The notes: generated from the letters alone by a model not told the origin. Numbered from the stretch's first letter, positions 51,297 through 61,960 are shown. The stretch: DNA of 64,000 nucleotides from Pannonibacter sp. SL95 (GCF_026672425.1 NZ_JAPPRC010000003.1:1408501-1472500); one strand, 5' to 3'. Numbers and translations: made by a program.

Positions 51297-52502
51297 TCAG
51301 GCGGCGGACTTGGTCCAGAGGGGGAAGGGGTCGGTCATGTGGCGCCAGGCGGCCGGGGTGAAGCCTTTGGCGGGCACGAGGCATTCGGCCAATTCCCGGC
51401 GCAGCGCCTCTTCGTCCATCGGGTCGCATCCGATGAAGACCAGTTCCTGCCGCCGGTCGCCCCAGACCGGGTCGAGGTAGCTTTCCATCGATCGGTGCCA
51501 GTCGGGATGTTCCGGCCAGTAGGACTTCGGCACCGCCGACCACCAGAGCCCCCGCTTTTCAGTGCGCACCTGCGCGCCGGCCTGCGACAGTTCGCCGACG
51601 AAATCGGGCCGGGTGGCGAGCCAGAAGAAGCCCTTGGCGCGAACGACGCCGGGCCAGGAGCGGTTGATGAAGGCCTGCAGCTTTTCCGGGTCAAAGGGCT
51701 GGCGGGCGCGGAAGACGAAGGAGCGGATGCCGTATTCTTCCGTCTCTGGTGTGTGATCGGCGAAACCGTTCAGTTCCTTGTACCAGAGCGGATGGGTGTG
51801 GGCGCGCTCGAAGTCGAAGCGGCCGGTGCCGAGAATGTCGGAGAGGGGAACCTGACCGAAGTCGGTCTCCACCAGCCGTGCTTCCGGGTTCAGCGACCGG
51901 ATGATCTTGCGGGCAGCTTCGAGGTCTTCTCGCGTCGCGGAGGAGATCTTGTTGAGAACGATAACGTCGGCAAACTCGATCTGATCGGTCAGCAGGTCAA
52001 TGAGCGTGCGGGTGTCGTCCTCGCCCAGCGACTGGCCGATGTCAGTCAGGCTTTCGACCGATCCGAATTGCGTCAGCAGGCCGGCTGCGTCGACCACGGT
52101 GACCATGGTGTCGAGCCGGGCGATGTCCGACAGGCTCTCGTCGTTCTCGTCGCGGAACTCGAAGGTGGAGGCCACCGGCAGAGGTTCGGCAATGCCGGTG
52201 GATTCGATCAGCAGATAATCAAAGCGGCCTTCCTCGGCGAGGCGCCGGACCTCGACGAGGAGATCATCGCGCAAGGTGCAGCAGATGCAGCCATTGGTCA
52301 TCTCGACCAGCGTCTCCTCTGTGCGCGACAGGTTGGCACCGCCGTCGCGGATGAGGGCTGCGTCGATGTTCACTTCGGACATGTCATTGACGATCACGGC
52401 AACTTTCAGCCCCTCGCGATTGGCCAGGACATGATTGAGCAGCGTGGTCTTTCCGGCGCCGAGAAAGCCGGACAGGACGGTGACGGGCAGGCGTTTGGTC
52501 AT
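51297..52502 (-). CDS. CobW-type GTPase, putative zinc metallochaperone
   Basis: 401 residues with ATG 52502 (GGGAG upstream). G-domain: [15 protein letters not shown] (Walker A), metal motif [12 protein letters not shown] (CxCC), [11 protein letters not shown] and NKISS. The C-terminal CobW_C domain ends WTKSAA. Members that supply zinc under depletion (ZigA/ZagA-like) are Zur-controlled; the palindrome upstream supports this class over cobalamin or nitrile hydratase roles, by inference. Confidence 0.9.
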   Translation of the reverse strand: MTKRLPVTVLSGFLGAGKTTLLNHVLANREGLKVAVIVNDMSEVNIDAALIRDGGANLSRTEETLVEMTNGCICCTLRDDLLVEVRRLAEEGRFDYLLIESTGIAEPLPVASTFEFRDENDESLSDIARLDTMVTVVDAAGLLTQFGSVESLTDIGQSLGEDDTRTLIDLLTDQIEFADVIVLNKISSATREDLEAARKIIRSLNPEARLVETDFGQVPLSDILGTGRFDFERAHTHPLWYKELNGFADHTPETEEYGIRSFVFRARQPFDPEKLQAFINRSWPGVVRAKGFFWLATRPDFVGELSQAGAQVRTEKRGLWWSAVPKSYWPEHPDWHRSMESYLDPVWGDRRQELVFIGCDPMDEEALRRELAECLVPAKGFTPAAWRHMTDPFPLWTKSAA

Positions 52503-52526
52503 GATCTCCCTCATGAATGACGCTAA

Positions 52527-52543
52527 ATGTAATAACGTTACAT
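52527..52543. promoter_or_regulatory. Zur-box-like palindrome upstream of CobW gene
   Basis: ATGTAATAACGTTACAT, near-perfect inverted repeat (TGTAA-N5-TTACA) 25 bp before the CobW start, within an outer CGCTA/TAGCG symmetry. Confidence 0.45.
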
Positions 52544-52639
52544 GTCTATAGCGACCATGACCCTGCTTGCCAAGGCCTGCGTCAGCTTGACCACAGGCGG
52601 ACGATCGCCAAACGCTTGACGGAGCGCCTTGATAAAAAT

Positions 52640-52656
52640 ATGAGTTCGTAACTCAT
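52640..52656. promoter_or_regulatory. palindrome upstream of IsdG-like gene
   Basis: ATGAGTT-CGT-AACTCAT, perfect 7-bp arms, 56 bp upstream of the ATG at 52712. Possible TetR- or iron-type operator. Confidence 0.4.
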
Positions 52657-52711
52657 GTATTTTGGTGGCGTGTCTGATCCGGCCGCTGCCCTGTCGAGAA
52701 GGATTGCAGGG

Positions 52712-53026
52712 ATGTTCATCGCGATGAACCGCTTCAAGGTGAAGACCGACCGGCAGGTGGAGTTCGAGGCGGTCTGGAAGGGGCGGGACTCGCGTCTGGC
52801 CGAGCTGCCGGGCTTCCAGGGCTTTCACCTGTTGAAGGGGCCAATGAACGAGGAAGACGGCATCACGCTCTATGCCTCGCACACGGTCTGGGCGAGCCGG
52901 GAGGACTTCCTGGCCTGGACGAAATCCGAGCAGTTCCGCGATGCCCATCGCAACGCCGGCGGCAACAAGGACCTCTATGCCGGTCCGCCGCAGTTCGAAG
53001 GCTTTGAAGCTGTCGAGGGCGCGTGA
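52712..53026 (+). CDS. antibiotic biosynthesis monooxygenase/IsdG-like protein
   Basis: 104 residues: MFIAMNRFKVKTDRQVEFEAVW, LPGFQGFHLLKG and TLYASHTVWASREDFLAWTKSEQF...AHRNA. Asn in AMNRF, Trp and His at conserved positions make it IsdG/HmuQ-like, possibly heme-degrading. ATG 52712 chosen for its AGG-start spacing over the longer 52655 frame. It couples (TGATG) to the next gene. Confidence 0.8.
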   Translation: MFIAMNRFKVKTDRQVEFEAVWKGRDSRLAELPGFQGFHLLKGPMNEEDGITLYASHTVWASREDFLAWTKSEQFRDAHRNAGGNKDLYAGPPQFEGFEAVEGA

Positions 53027-53520
53027 TGGACAAGACCCCGAAGGACAGCGATGCTGCTGGCAAGCCGGCGTGTGGGGGAGCTGGTGACGGCGGAGACGCC
53101 ATGGTGCTGGCGCGGGACGAACAGGCGGTGCTGCAGGTGCTGCGGTTCATTTGCCTGACCTATGCCAAACCGCAGGTACACAGCTGGGAACAGGCGCTGG
53201 CAATGGCCGCCGACGCGTTCGGTCCGGCCGTTGGCGGCGAGGTTGCCGTGGCCGTGATGCAGCTGATGCGGGCGATCCGCGTGACGCGGCGCACGACGTT
53301 CCGGTTTCGGGACCCGAACTGCGCCTGCTGCCGCACGCGCCTGTCCGACGTGGAGGCGAAGGTGATCACGCTGGTTCGGGCCGCGCGCAAGGACCCCTTG
53401 CGCCCGGCCCGGGTGGATGCGCTGCTCCTGACCGAGGGCGGCCCGACCGCCGCCGTCCTGGCAGAAGCCGATAGGCTGGCCGGTGTGCTGGAACGGCGAC
53501 TGATTGCGCGCGCGGCGTGA
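53026..53520 (+). CDS. conserved-looking hypothetical protein with CACC motif
   Basis: 164 residues, no family recognised. Helical middle region (QAVLQVLRFICLTYAKPQVHSWEQALAMAADAF) and a zinc-like NCACCRTRLSDVE motif. ATG 53026 shares TGATG with the monooxygenase stop; GTG 53023 is also in frame. Probably part of the same operon. Confidence 0.6.
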   Translation: MDKTPKDSDAAGKPACGGAGDGGDAMVLARDEQAVLQVLRFICLTYAKPQVHSWEQALAMAADAFGPAVGGEVAVAVMQLMRAIRVTRRTTFRFRDPNCACCRTRLSDVEAKVITLVRAARKDPLRPARVDALLLTEGGPTAAVLAEADRLAGVLERRLIARAA

Positions 53521-53620
53521 TCCGCTTGGCGCTTTTTCAGGTGACCCTGGCGGGTTCAGGCTGGGTGAACCGGGAGCGGAGCGTCCCGGGTTCAGACGGA
53601 TAAAAAAACCCTATGTGTCA

Positions 53621-54580
53621 TCAACTCTGTTGTTGTGCGTTTTGCCTGATCCTTGCGTTCAGGATGACGATGATCTTTCGCATGAGGGCGGCGATTGCGA
53701 GGATTGGCTTCTTCCCGTTGTTGATAAGCCTTTGATAGACCTCCTTTAATGGCCCGTTTGCGCGGCTTGCGGACAAGGCGGCCATGAAGAGGGCCGGCTT
53801 GACGGTGGAGCGTCCGCCGTGCATCCGGCGATATCCCTTGAGGGTTCCGCTGTCCTTCGGATGAGGGGCGACCCCGGCGAGGCTTGCGGCCTGGCGCCGG
53901 TCCATCGTTCCCAGTTCCGGCATGGTTGCGGCGAGGGTGATGGCGGTGCGCTTGCCCACGCCCGGCAGGGAGCAGCAGACCTCGATCCGGCGGGCGAGCT
54001 GCGGCGAGGCGTCGACGAGCGCCTCGATGGCGGCGTCGATGGCCTCGATCTCGTGCAGGATCGCCCGCAGGATGACCTGGCAGGAGCGGCGGATGATCGC
54101 GATGCCAGGTCCCTCTCCGGGGATCTTTGAGCGGTTCTGCTCGGCCACCTTGAGGGCGAGAAGCTCCTGACGGCGGGCATTGAGGCTGGCGAGTGTGCTC
54201 TGGGTCTCATCGGCCGGCTTGCACAGGGCGAGTGTCTTCCAGCGCTCCTCGCCATAGCGGGCCAGAGCCTGGGCATCGATGGCGTCTGTCTTGGCAAGAC
54301 GGCCGAAGGACCGGCTGAATGCCTTGACCTTAACGGTATCGGCCCGGTGGCAGGCAAGGCCTGCTGCCGTCAGTTCGCCCACCAGCAGGCGCTCGTGGCC
54401 GCCGGTCGGCTCCAACACGCACAGGCAGTCGGCCGACAGGCCTGTCAGCGCCTTGCGGATGCTGGCGGAGCGGTTGGGGAAGGTCGTGACACGGCCGGTG
54501 GCGGTGTCGAAGGCGGTGATGCTGTCCTTGGCGACATCGAAGCCGCAGACATGGGCGGGAGGCTGCTGCAGGGCGGGCAT
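53621..54580 (-). CDS. IS110-family transposase (copy 2)
   Basis: 319 residues, identical to copy 1 except two adjacent residues (CK here, FT there, in the LALxxPADET stretch). All DEDD and Transposase_20 motifs are present. ATG 54580 corresponds to 47065 in copy 1. Encoded on the minus strand. Confidence 0.92.
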   Translation of the reverse strand: MPALQQPPAHVCGFDVAKDSITAFDTATGRVTTFPNRSASIRKALTGLSADCLCVLEPTGGHERLLVGELTAAGLACHRADTVKVKAFSRSFGRLAKTDAIDAQALARYGEERWKTLALCKPADETQSTLASLNARRQELLALKVAEQNRSKIPGEGPGIAIIRRSCQVILRAILHEIEAIDAAIEALVDASPQLARRIEVCCSLPGVGKRTAITLAATMPELGTMDRRQAASLAGVAPHPKDSGTLKGYRRMHGGRSTVKPALFMAALSASRANGPLKEVYQRLINNGKKPILAIAALMRKIIVILNARIRQNAQQQS

Positions 54581-54600
54581 GGCCGTGCTATCCTTGACGT

Positions 54601-54758
54601 GCTTCGGATTGTTTGCGGGCGTGGGTGTCAACCAGAGGCCCAATCAACTCTCCAAGCGGGAAAAGGGAAGCGTCAGGGAGCCATGATGACAGCGGGTGAA
54701 AACCCGACCCCGGGACGGTCGCCTGACGCTGAAGCTGCGGGTTAAGGGTCGCAGCTTC
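54601..54758 (-). ncRNA. candidate IS110 bridge RNA (copy 2)
   Basis: Exact reverse complement of the fold at 46887-47044. The guide strands are therefore identical in both copies. The left target next to it reads TCCGGGAT and the right side GATGACA. Confidence 0.68.
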
Positions 54759-54791
54759 CCCTTTACCCTAGCACCTCGGACAACAAACAAT

Positions 54792-55495
54792 CCCGGACGC
54801 AGCGAAGCGGAGATCCGGGACCGGGGAGCCTAGGTCTCTCCGGGCTTAACTGATCGAAATATAGAGGCTTCGACTCTCCGGTCCCGGCTCGGCGCTGCGC
54901 TTGGCCGGGATGACGGGGGAGGTCGAGGTTTGATATCACGCTCGTCCGGGATCGGAGCGTCCCGCGCTTCAAACGACTGAACAGCCCGTTACCCTTCCAT
55001 CGTCATCCTCGGCCTTGTGCCGAGGATCTATGCAAATCAATGGTCTGCAGATGGTCGGGACAGGCCCGACCATGACGAAGGAGAGGATTGTGTCCCTTGC
55101 AGTCTCTCCAGGCCCGAGCTTTTCCGGTGCACTCGACGTGTCGGACCCGGCTCTCCGGTCCCGGCTCGGCGCTGCGCTTGGCCGGGATGACGGGGGTGAA
55201 GTCGAGGTTTGTCATCAAGCTCGTCCGGGAGCGGAGCGTTCCGGGCTTCAAGTGACTGAACAGCCGTTACCTCTCCATCGTCATCCTCGGCCTTGTGCCG
55301 AGGATCTGTACAAATCAATTGCGTGCAGATGGCCGGGACAGGCCCGACCATGACGAAGGAGAGGATTGTGTCCTTTGCAGTCTCTCTACGCCCGGGCTTC
55401 TCAAGTGCGCTCGACGGAGCGGACCCGGGCTCTCCGGTCCTGGCCGCTGCGCTTGGCCGGGATGACGTGGGTGAGGTCCGGGTCAGTTGCCTGCC
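54792..55495. repeat. tandem REP region, about 277-bp period
   Basis: GTCCCGGCTCGGCGCTGCGC at 54881 recurs at 55158, and a shortened form at 55437 (277 and 279 bp apart). Between them lie family B composites at about 55008-55084 and 55279-55356, and CGTCCGGGAKCGGAGCGTYCC units near 54944 and 55226. Two full units and a partial third; it abuts the rlmB stop. No gene is supported. Confidence 0.75.
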
Positions 55496-56371
55496 TTAAA
55501 GTCCCATCTTGGAGCGGGCGAGGTAGAGCGACAGCACGGCGGCGTTTGACACGTTGAGCGAGCGGATCTCGCCGGGCATGTCGAGGCGGGCGAGGGTGTC
55601 GCAGGCCGCGCGCACACCCTGGCGCACGCCCTTGCCCTCGGAGCCCAGCACAAGCACTGTCTTGTCGCCGAATGTGGTTTCCTCGAGTGTCGCCGGTCCA
55701 TCGCTGTCGAGCGCAACGCGGAAGAAGCCTTCCTCGCCCATCTCATCGAGGAACCGGGCGAGGTTCTTGACCCGCACATGCTTGATCATGTCGAGCGCGC
55801 CGGAGGCGGATTTGGCGAGAACCGAGCCTTCTTCCGGCGCATGCCGTTCGGTTGTGACGACGGCGTCAGCGGCAAGCGCCACGGCCGAGCGCAGGATCGC
55901 GCCGACATTATGCGGATCGGTGACCTGATCGAGAACCAGCACCAGCCTTGCGCCCTTCAGTTCCTTGACGCCATAGGCCGGCAGGGGATCGGCTTCCAGG
56001 ATCATGCCCTGGTGCACGGCATCCTTGGTAACCATGCGGTCCAGCGCCCGCGGCGCGGTGATCTCGACAGGCACGTCGATCTTCACGCCGCGCTCTTCCA
56101 GACGGTTGACGGCGTTCTCCGTGGCAAAGAGCTTGATGCGCTTGCGATCGCGGTTGGCGAAGGCGGCCTCGACCGTGTGCAGGCCGTAAAGCAGCACCGG
56201 GCCTTCCGGCGGCAGGCCGGGACGGCGCGGCCCGGGTTTCACGAAGCCGCGGCCGGGCTTGTCGCGCTGCCACGGCGAGCGGTCGCCGCCAGCGCCTGTC
56301 GGGCCGGATTTGCGGAAGCCGCCAGCCCCGGCGGGGCGGGGGCGTTTGCTGGAAGATGTGTCGTCGCTCAT
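55496..56371 (-). CDS. rlmB: 23S rRNA 2'-O-methyltransferase (RlmB/TrmH, SPOUT)
   Basis: 291 residues with ATG 56371. N-terminal basic, disordered Arg/Gly/Pro head (residues 1-50), then substrate-binding LLYGLHTVEAAFAN and SPOUT catalytic domain: LVLDQVTDPHNVGAILRSA, VLGSEGKGVRQ, and IRSLNVSNAAVLSLYLA, the SAM knot. It methylates G2251 in E. coli; RlmB-type is by similarity. Confidence 0.9.
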   Translation of the reverse strand: MSDDTSSSKRPRPAGAGGFRKSGPTGAGGDRSPWQRDKPGRGFVKPGPRRPGLPPEGPVLLYGLHTVEAAFANRDRKRIKLFATENAVNRLEERGVKIDVPVEITAPRALDRMVTKDAVHQGMILEADPLPAYGVKELKGARLVLVLDQVTDPHNVGAILRSAVALAADAVVTTERHAPEEGSVLAKSASGALDMIKHVRVKNLARFLDEMGEEGFFRVALDSDGPATLEETTFGDKTVLVLGSEGKGVRQGVRAACDTLARLDMPGEIRSLNVSNAAVLSLYLARSKMGL

Positions 56372-56486
56372 GGAGCTGTCATAAAGGCAATCGCGGTCCA
56401 GTTGAACCGCGATTTTCAAGGCATTGACTGCAACAGGCAGCTTTTGTGCCCGGGCAGGGCGGTCGGCCTCATTCCGGTGCCCAGCT

Positions 56487-56993
56487 TCAGGCTGTTTGCA
56501 GCGGGAAGATCATGCAGGTGACGGTGCCATGGGCGATCAGCTTTCCCTTGGCATCGACCAGGCGGCCTTCGGCGGTGGCGAGGCGGCTGCCGCGATGGGC
56601 GACCAGTCCTTCACAGCGCACCTCGCCGGAGCCGGGCATCAGGGGGCGCACCATGTTCACGGTGAGCGAGGTGGTCGTATAGATCTCGCCGGGCTTCAGT
56701 TCCGTGTGGACGGCGCAGCTCATGGATGTGTCGAGGATCGTGGAGATCCAGCCGCCATGCACGGTGCCTTGCGGGTTCATATGTGCCTTGCCGGGATTGC
56801 CCCGAAAGACGGCACGACCGGCCTCTGCGGTCTCCAGGAAGATCTGCATCGTCACCATGATCGGCGGTGCGGGCAGCTTGCCCTCTTTCATATGCTGGAA
56901 GATCTCCAGACCGGACAGCTTGGTGATTTCGGTGAGAGGCAGGGCGCCGAGCTGCAGGGTGGCTGCTTCGGAGGGCGAAATTTCGCTCGTCAT
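56487..56993 (-). CDS. PaaI-family hotdog thioesterase
   Basis: 168 residues, hotdog fold. NPQGTVHGGWISTILDTSMSCAV is the PaaI active-site motif (His/Gly-Gly and Asp in ILDTS). Two further short helical stretches frame it. Likely hydrolyses aromatic or acyl-CoA. Same strand as the MarR gene, 43 bp upstream of which it ends; the pair may be regulated together. Confidence 0.9.
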   Translation of the reverse strand: MTSEISPSEAATLQLGALPLTEITKLSGLEIFQHMKEGKLPAPPIMVTMQIFLETAEAGRAVFRGNPGKAHMNPQGTVHGGWISTILDTSMSCAVHTELKPGEIYTTTSLTVNMVRPLMPGSGEVRCEGLVAHRGSRLATAEGRLVDAKGKLIAHGTVTCMIFPLQTA

Positions 56994-57036
56994 GGCATGT
57001 CCTTGTCGTTGGATCGAAGAAAGGGGGCTGGCGCGA

Positions 57037-57549
57037 TCACTCGGGCCGTGCGGGGGAGGCAGTCGAAAGGGCGCGCAGGGCGTCGCGCAGGCGCTTCAGC
57101 CCGACGCGGACGGCGCCGGTGTCATCGGGACCCAGCTCTGCGAGCAGGCTGCTTTGAGCGGTTTGCCAGGCGGCTGCGGCCGCAAACAGGGCCGCGCGGC
57201 CCGCATCCGTAAGGGCGGGAAGCTGACGGCGGCCGGCACCCGGCGCCATGACGATCAGCCCGGCAGCCTGCAACGGCTTCAGATTGCGGGTGAGGGTGGA
57301 GCGGTCGATGGACAGGAACGAGGCGAGATCACCCAGGGAGGCCGGATTGCGCGACGCAATGCCGGCCAGCAGCGAGAACTGGGTGACCTCAAGGCCGGCG
57401 CTGGCCAGATGCGCATTGTAGTGCCGGGTAATCAGGTTGGACGTGCGGCGCACGGACAGCCCGAGACAGGTCCGTGCCATGGCGTCGACATCCGGCAGAT
57501 CCTGCAAGGGCGTATCGTCGGCGGCAGGCATATGGTGCGGGCCGGTCAT
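57037..57549 (-). CDS. MarR-family transcriptional regulator
   Basis: 170 residues with winged-helix signature: VTQFSLLAGIASRNPASLGDLASFLSIDRSTLTRNLKPLQAAGLI and a GAGRRQLPALTDAGR wing. Start ATG 57549. Two TTG-N6-CAA palindromes lie in front, likely its own operators; the neighbouring thioesterase is the probable regulon member. Confidence 0.92.
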   Translation of the reverse strand: MTGPHHMPAADDTPLQDLPDVDAMARTCLGLSVRRTSNLITRHYNAHLASAGLEVTQFSLLAGIASRNPASLGDLASFLSIDRSTLTRNLKPLQAAGLIVMAPGAGRRQLPALTDAGRAALFAAAAAWQTAQSSLLAELGPDDTGAVRVGLKRLRDALRALSTASPARPE

Positions 57550-58067
57550 GGCGGGCTCCTGAGGCTATTGCATATACAACAACCGAAATGGGCGGGTATT
57601 GCAAGTACAAGAATCGAATCGTGGGCGGCCACCGGCGCCGAACAAGCGCACACGCAGGGACGACGTCGTCGGCAGGGAGATCAGGGCAGGAGAGGGGGGC
57701 GATAGGCGGTAAAAGCGGCAGCACAGCGGATGACGAGACAACCGGCTTTCGACCAAAAGGGGAGCCAAAGTCGCTGGATCCTGCGGGTTTGACCCAACTT
57801 CCAAGGCCTCCAGAGATCGGCGCGGCCTGGGGAAAAGCCCTGTGGAAACAAGGAAAAGCATTGATTCCGCGAGGGCATGTTGGCGCTGAGGCGGGCTCTG
57901 AAAACAGGAAAATGCAGGGGCCAATGCATTTTGTGACCTGACCCGGCAAATCGGCGTTGACAGGGCAGGACTGCATCTGCATAACACGCGCCACAGGACA
58001 CCCCGCACTTGCGGCGGGGCGGTCTGTGAAGCCATCCTGACTGCTTCGGACAGAGGCTCGACGGAAT
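57550..58067. other. intergenic region upstream of tRNA-Tyr; MarR operators at left
   Basis: 57568-57610 carries the two MarR-type palindromes. The rest (57650-58067) has no supported gene; antisense frames there have no domain. It may hold the tRNA promoter near 58000. Confidence 0.5.
57568..57610. promoter_or_regulatory. two TTG-N6-CAA palindromes (MarR operator candidates)
   Basis: TTGCATATACAA 57568-57579 and TTGCAAGTACAA 57599-57610, 31 bp apart (three helical turns), 19 bp upstream of the MarR ATG. Confidence 0.55.
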
Positions 58068-58152
58068 GGAGGAGTGCCCGAGTGGCTAAAGGGGACGGAC
58101 TGTAAATCCGTTGGCTAAGCCTACGTTGGTTCGAATCCAACCTCCTCCACCA
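58068..58152 (+). tRNA. tRNA-Tyr (anticodon GTA)
   Basis: 85 bases with encoded CCA and a class II variable arm. Acceptor GGAGGAG pairs with CTCCTCC; anticodon loop CTGTAAA gives GTA. Confidence 0.97.
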
Positions 58153-58174
58153 TCGTCTCCCGAAGTCCGGGTCA

Positions 58175-58248
58175 GCGGGTGTAGCTCAATGGTAGAGCAG
58201 CAGCCTTCCAAGCTGATGACGAGGGTTCGATTCCCTTCACCCGCTCCA
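58175..58248 (+). tRNA. tRNA-Gly (anticodon TCC)
   Basis: 74 bases with encoded CCA. Acceptor GCGGGTG pairs with CACCCGC; anticodon loop CTTCCAA gives TCC; T-loop GGTTCGATTCC. Confidence 0.97.
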
Positions 58249-58423
58249 TCACTGGGTGCCGATCAGAGTGACCGGTACGGGCAAGTTCTGTCCCGGGGTC
58301 CTGGACAGAACGGGAAGCAATTCGCTGCCTCCGGGGCGCCTGAAATGGCGACCGCAGCGGCCGGAAAGCGTCCCGCCTCGAACCTAAACGACTGAACCGC
58401 GTAACGGATAGAGAGCGACGCCG

Positions 58424-59614
<1,191 letters not shown>

Positions 59615-59623
59615 GGTGATGCT

Positions 59624-59692
59624 GGTGCCAGCTGCAGAGCTGGCACCGCCTAGCCCCTGATTTTACTTGCCAAACTGGCAAAGCAGGGGCTA
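59624..59692 (+). terminator. two hairpins between tuf and tRNA-Trp
   Basis: GGTGCCAGCT-GCAG-AGCTGGCACC (59624-59647), then TAGCCCCTG (59651) pairing with CAGGGGCTA (59684) around an inner TTGCCA-AAC-TGGCAA. Termination or processing structure. Confidence 0.55.
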
Positions 59693-59732
59693 AACACAGC
59701 GAGACAGGGCGGTGGTTCGCCATCGCCCATGC

Positions 59733-59808
<76 letters not shown>

Positions 59809-59913
59809 TTTTTGTTCTTGCAGTTTGGCCGCCGAGGCCTTAAAGAGGACCACTCGGGCGGGGCGCGCGGATGATTCTGCGCGCCCGCTCGTCGTGACAA
59901 AATCGGGACCGGA

Positions 59914-60111
59914 ATGGCCAAGACCAATCCCTTTACGTTTATCCAGCAGGTTCGCTCCGAGGCATCCAAGGTCATCTGGCCGACCCGGCGCGAGACCGCG
60001 GTCACGACCGTCATGGTGTTCCTGATGGTGCTGATCGCCTCGATTTTCTTCCTGGTGGCCGATCAGCTGATGAGCTGGGGTGTCAGTCTGTTGCTCGGCC
60101 TCGGCAACTGA
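59914..60111 (+). CDS. secE: preprotein translocase subunit SecE
   Basis: 65 residues with the conserved helix [20 protein letters not shown] followed by one membrane segment [17 protein letters not shown]. Small essential subunit of the SecYEG channel. Standard position before nusG. ATG 59914. Confidence 0.96.
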   Translation: MAKTNPFTFIQQVRSEASKVIWPTRRETAVTTVMVFLMVLIASIFFLVADQLMSWGVSLLLGLGN

Positions 60112-60149
60112 CGACCGGTAACCACGATACAAGATGCGGATCTGAGCTC

Positions 60150-60683
60150 ATGCCCAAGCGCTGGTACATTGTGCACGCCTATTCGAATTTCGAAAAGAAG
60201 GTGGCCGATTCCATTCGCGAAAAAGCCGCGCAGAAGGGCTTGTCCGATCTGTTCGACGAAATTCTCGTTCCGATGGAGAAGGTCGTCGAGGTGCGTCGCG
60301 GCCGCAAGGTCGACGCCGAACGCAAGTTTTTCCCGGGCTATGTCCTGGTGAAGATGGATATGACCGACGAGGCGTTCCATCTCATCAAGAACACCCCGAA
60401 GGTCACCGGTTTCCTCGGTGCCGAACAGAAGCCGATGCCGATTTCGGAAAAGGAAGCCCTGCGGATCCTGAACCAGGTTCAGGAAGGCGTGGAGCGTCCG
60501 AAGCCGTCCGTCAGCTTCGAAGTCGGCGAGCAGGTTCGCGTGTCCGATGGTCCGTTCGCCTCCTTCTCCGGCATTGTCGAGGAAGTTGATGACGAACGTG
60601 CGCGCCTCAAGGTCGCGGTGTCCATTTTCGGCCGGCCGACGCCGGTCGAACTCGAATTCGGTCAGGTCGACAAGGTCGGCTGA
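60150..60683 (+). CDS. nusG: transcription termination/antitermination protein NusG
   Basis: 177 residues: NGN domain ([19 protein letters not shown], then [25 protein letters not shown]) and KOW domain ([48 protein letters not shown]). Binds RNA polymerase and links it to Rho and ribosome. ATG 60150. Confidence 0.97.
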   Translation: MPKRWYIVHAYSNFEKKVADSIREKAAQKGLSDLFDEILVPMEKVVEVRRGRKVDAERKFFPGYVLVKMDMTDEAFHLIKNTPKVTGFLGAEQKPMPISEKEALRILNQVQEGVERPKPSVSFEVGEQVRVSDGPFASFSGIVEEVDDERARLKVAVSIFGRPTPVELEFGQVDKVG

Positions 60684-60711
60684 ACCGGACAGCAGTCCTT
60701 CAAGGGCTGCG

Positions 60712-60734
60712 GCAGGCGGTTTCCGCCTGCTTGT
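60712..60734 (+). terminator. hairpin between nusG and rplK
   Basis: GCAGGCGG-TTT-CCGCCTGC followed by TTGT: a partial terminator or attenuator at 60712-60730 ahead of the ribosomal protein genes. Confidence 0.5.
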
Positions 60735-60830
60735 AAAGGGTGGCAGGAAAAGCGGGCCTTCGCCGGGTCGCCAATCCATACCACCCACTCCTGAACGCCG
60801 GTCGCCCGGCATGCTTAATAGGAGAGCAGT

Positions 60831-61259
60831 ATGGCGAAGAAAATTGAAGGTTACATCAAGCTGCAGGTGGCTGCTGGCTCTGCCACGCCGTCTCCCCCGA
60901 TCGGTCCGGCGCTGGGTCAGCGCGGCCTCAACATCATGGAGTTCTGCAAGGCGTTCAACGCGCAGACCCAGGATATCGAGAAGGGCGCTCCGTGCCCGGT
61001 CGTCATCACCTATTTCTCTGACCGCTCCTTCACCTTCGAGATCAAGACGGCTCCGGTGAGCTTCTTCCTCAAGAAGGCCGCTGGCATCAAGTCCGGTTCC
61101 AAGACCCCGGGCAAGGGCACCGTCGGCAAGGTGACCAAGGCGCAGGTGCGCGACATTGCTCTGGCGAAGATGAAGCATCTGAACGCCAACGATGTTGAGG
61201 CTGCCATGCTCATGGTTGAGGGTTCCGCCCGTTCGATGGGCCTCGAGGTCGTGGAGTAA
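60831..61259 (+). CDS. rplK: 50S ribosomal protein L11
   Basis: 142 residues: [34 protein letters not shown] and the C-terminal RNA-binding [22 protein letters not shown]. Forms the GTPase-associated centre with L10-L12. ATG 60831 with GGAGAG upstream. Confidence 0.98.
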   Translation: MAKKIEGYIKLQVAAGSATPSPPIGPALGQRGLNIMEFCKAFNAQTQDIEKGAPCPVVITYFSDRSFTFEIKTAPVSFFLKKAAGIKSGSKTPGKGTVGKVTKAQVRDIALAKMKHLNANDVEAAMLMVEGSARSMGLEVVE

Positions 61260-61264
61260 GAACA

Positions 61265-61960
61265 ATGGCGAAGATTGGTAAGCGCATCCGCGCAGCTCGC
61301 GAAGGCATTGACCGCAACAAGAACTACACCCTGAACGACGCCCTGGTCATGATCAAGGAGCGCGCCAAGGTGAAGTTCGACGAAACCGTCGAAATCGCCA
61401 TCAACCTCGGCGTTGACCCGCGTCACGCTGACCAGATGGTCCGTGGCGTCTGCGTGCTGCCGAACGGCACCGGCAAGACCGTCCGCGTCGCCGTGTTCGC
61501 CCGTGGCGACAAGGCCGAGGAAGCCAAGGCTGCCGGCGCTGACATCGTTGGCGCTGAAGAGCTGGTCAACGAAGTCCAGGGCGGCAAGATCGATTTCGAT
61601 CGCTGCATCGCGACCCCGGACATGATGCCGCTCGTCGGCCGTCTGGGTAAGGTGCTCGGCCCGCGCGGCCTGATGCCGAACCCGAAGGTTGGGACCGTGA
61701 CCCCGGACGTGGCTTCGGCCGTGCGTGACGCCAAGGGCGGCGCCGTGCAGTTCCGCGTCGAAAAGGCCGGCATCATCCACGCCGGTATCGGCAAGCTGTC
61801 GTTCTCCCAGGATGCCCTGGTCGAGAACATCCGCGCGCTGCTCGATGCCGTCCAGAAGGCAAAGCCGTCCGGCTCCAAGGGTCAGTACCTCAAGCGCGTC
61901 GCGCTGTCGTCGACCATGGGCCCCGGCGTCAAGGTCGAGCTGGCCTCGATCAACGGCTAA
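61265..61960 (+). CDS. rplA: 50S ribosomal protein L1
   Basis: 231 residues with [54 protein letters not shown]1-stalk protein and autoregulator of its operon by family. ATG 61265 is 5 bp after rplK. Confidence 0.98.
   Translation: MAKIGKRIRAAREGIDRNKNYTLNDALVMIKERAKVKFDETVEIAINLGVDPRHADQMVRGVCVLPNGTGKTVRVAVFARGDKAEEAKAAGADIVGAEELVNEVQGGKIDFDRCIATPDMMPLVGRLGKVLGPRGLMPNPKVGTVTPDVASAVRDAKGGAVQFRVEKAGIIHAGIGKLSFSQDALVENIRALLDAVQKAKPSGSKGQYLKRVALSSTMGPGVKVELASING

Larger units (their letters stand above)
53617..54791 (-). mobile_element. IS110-family insertion sequence, copy 2 (inverted)
   Basis: 1175 bp, reverse complement of copy 1 at 46854-48028 with two base differences. The element ends in GTTGATGAC (53617 side) and ATTGTTTG (54791 side). 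It lies between the 53026 gene and the REP cluster before rlmB. Confidence 0.9.

Noticed and set aside
60063-61265. 400-residue minus-strand frame
   Set aside because: Antisense to nusG and rplK, both unquestionable genes.
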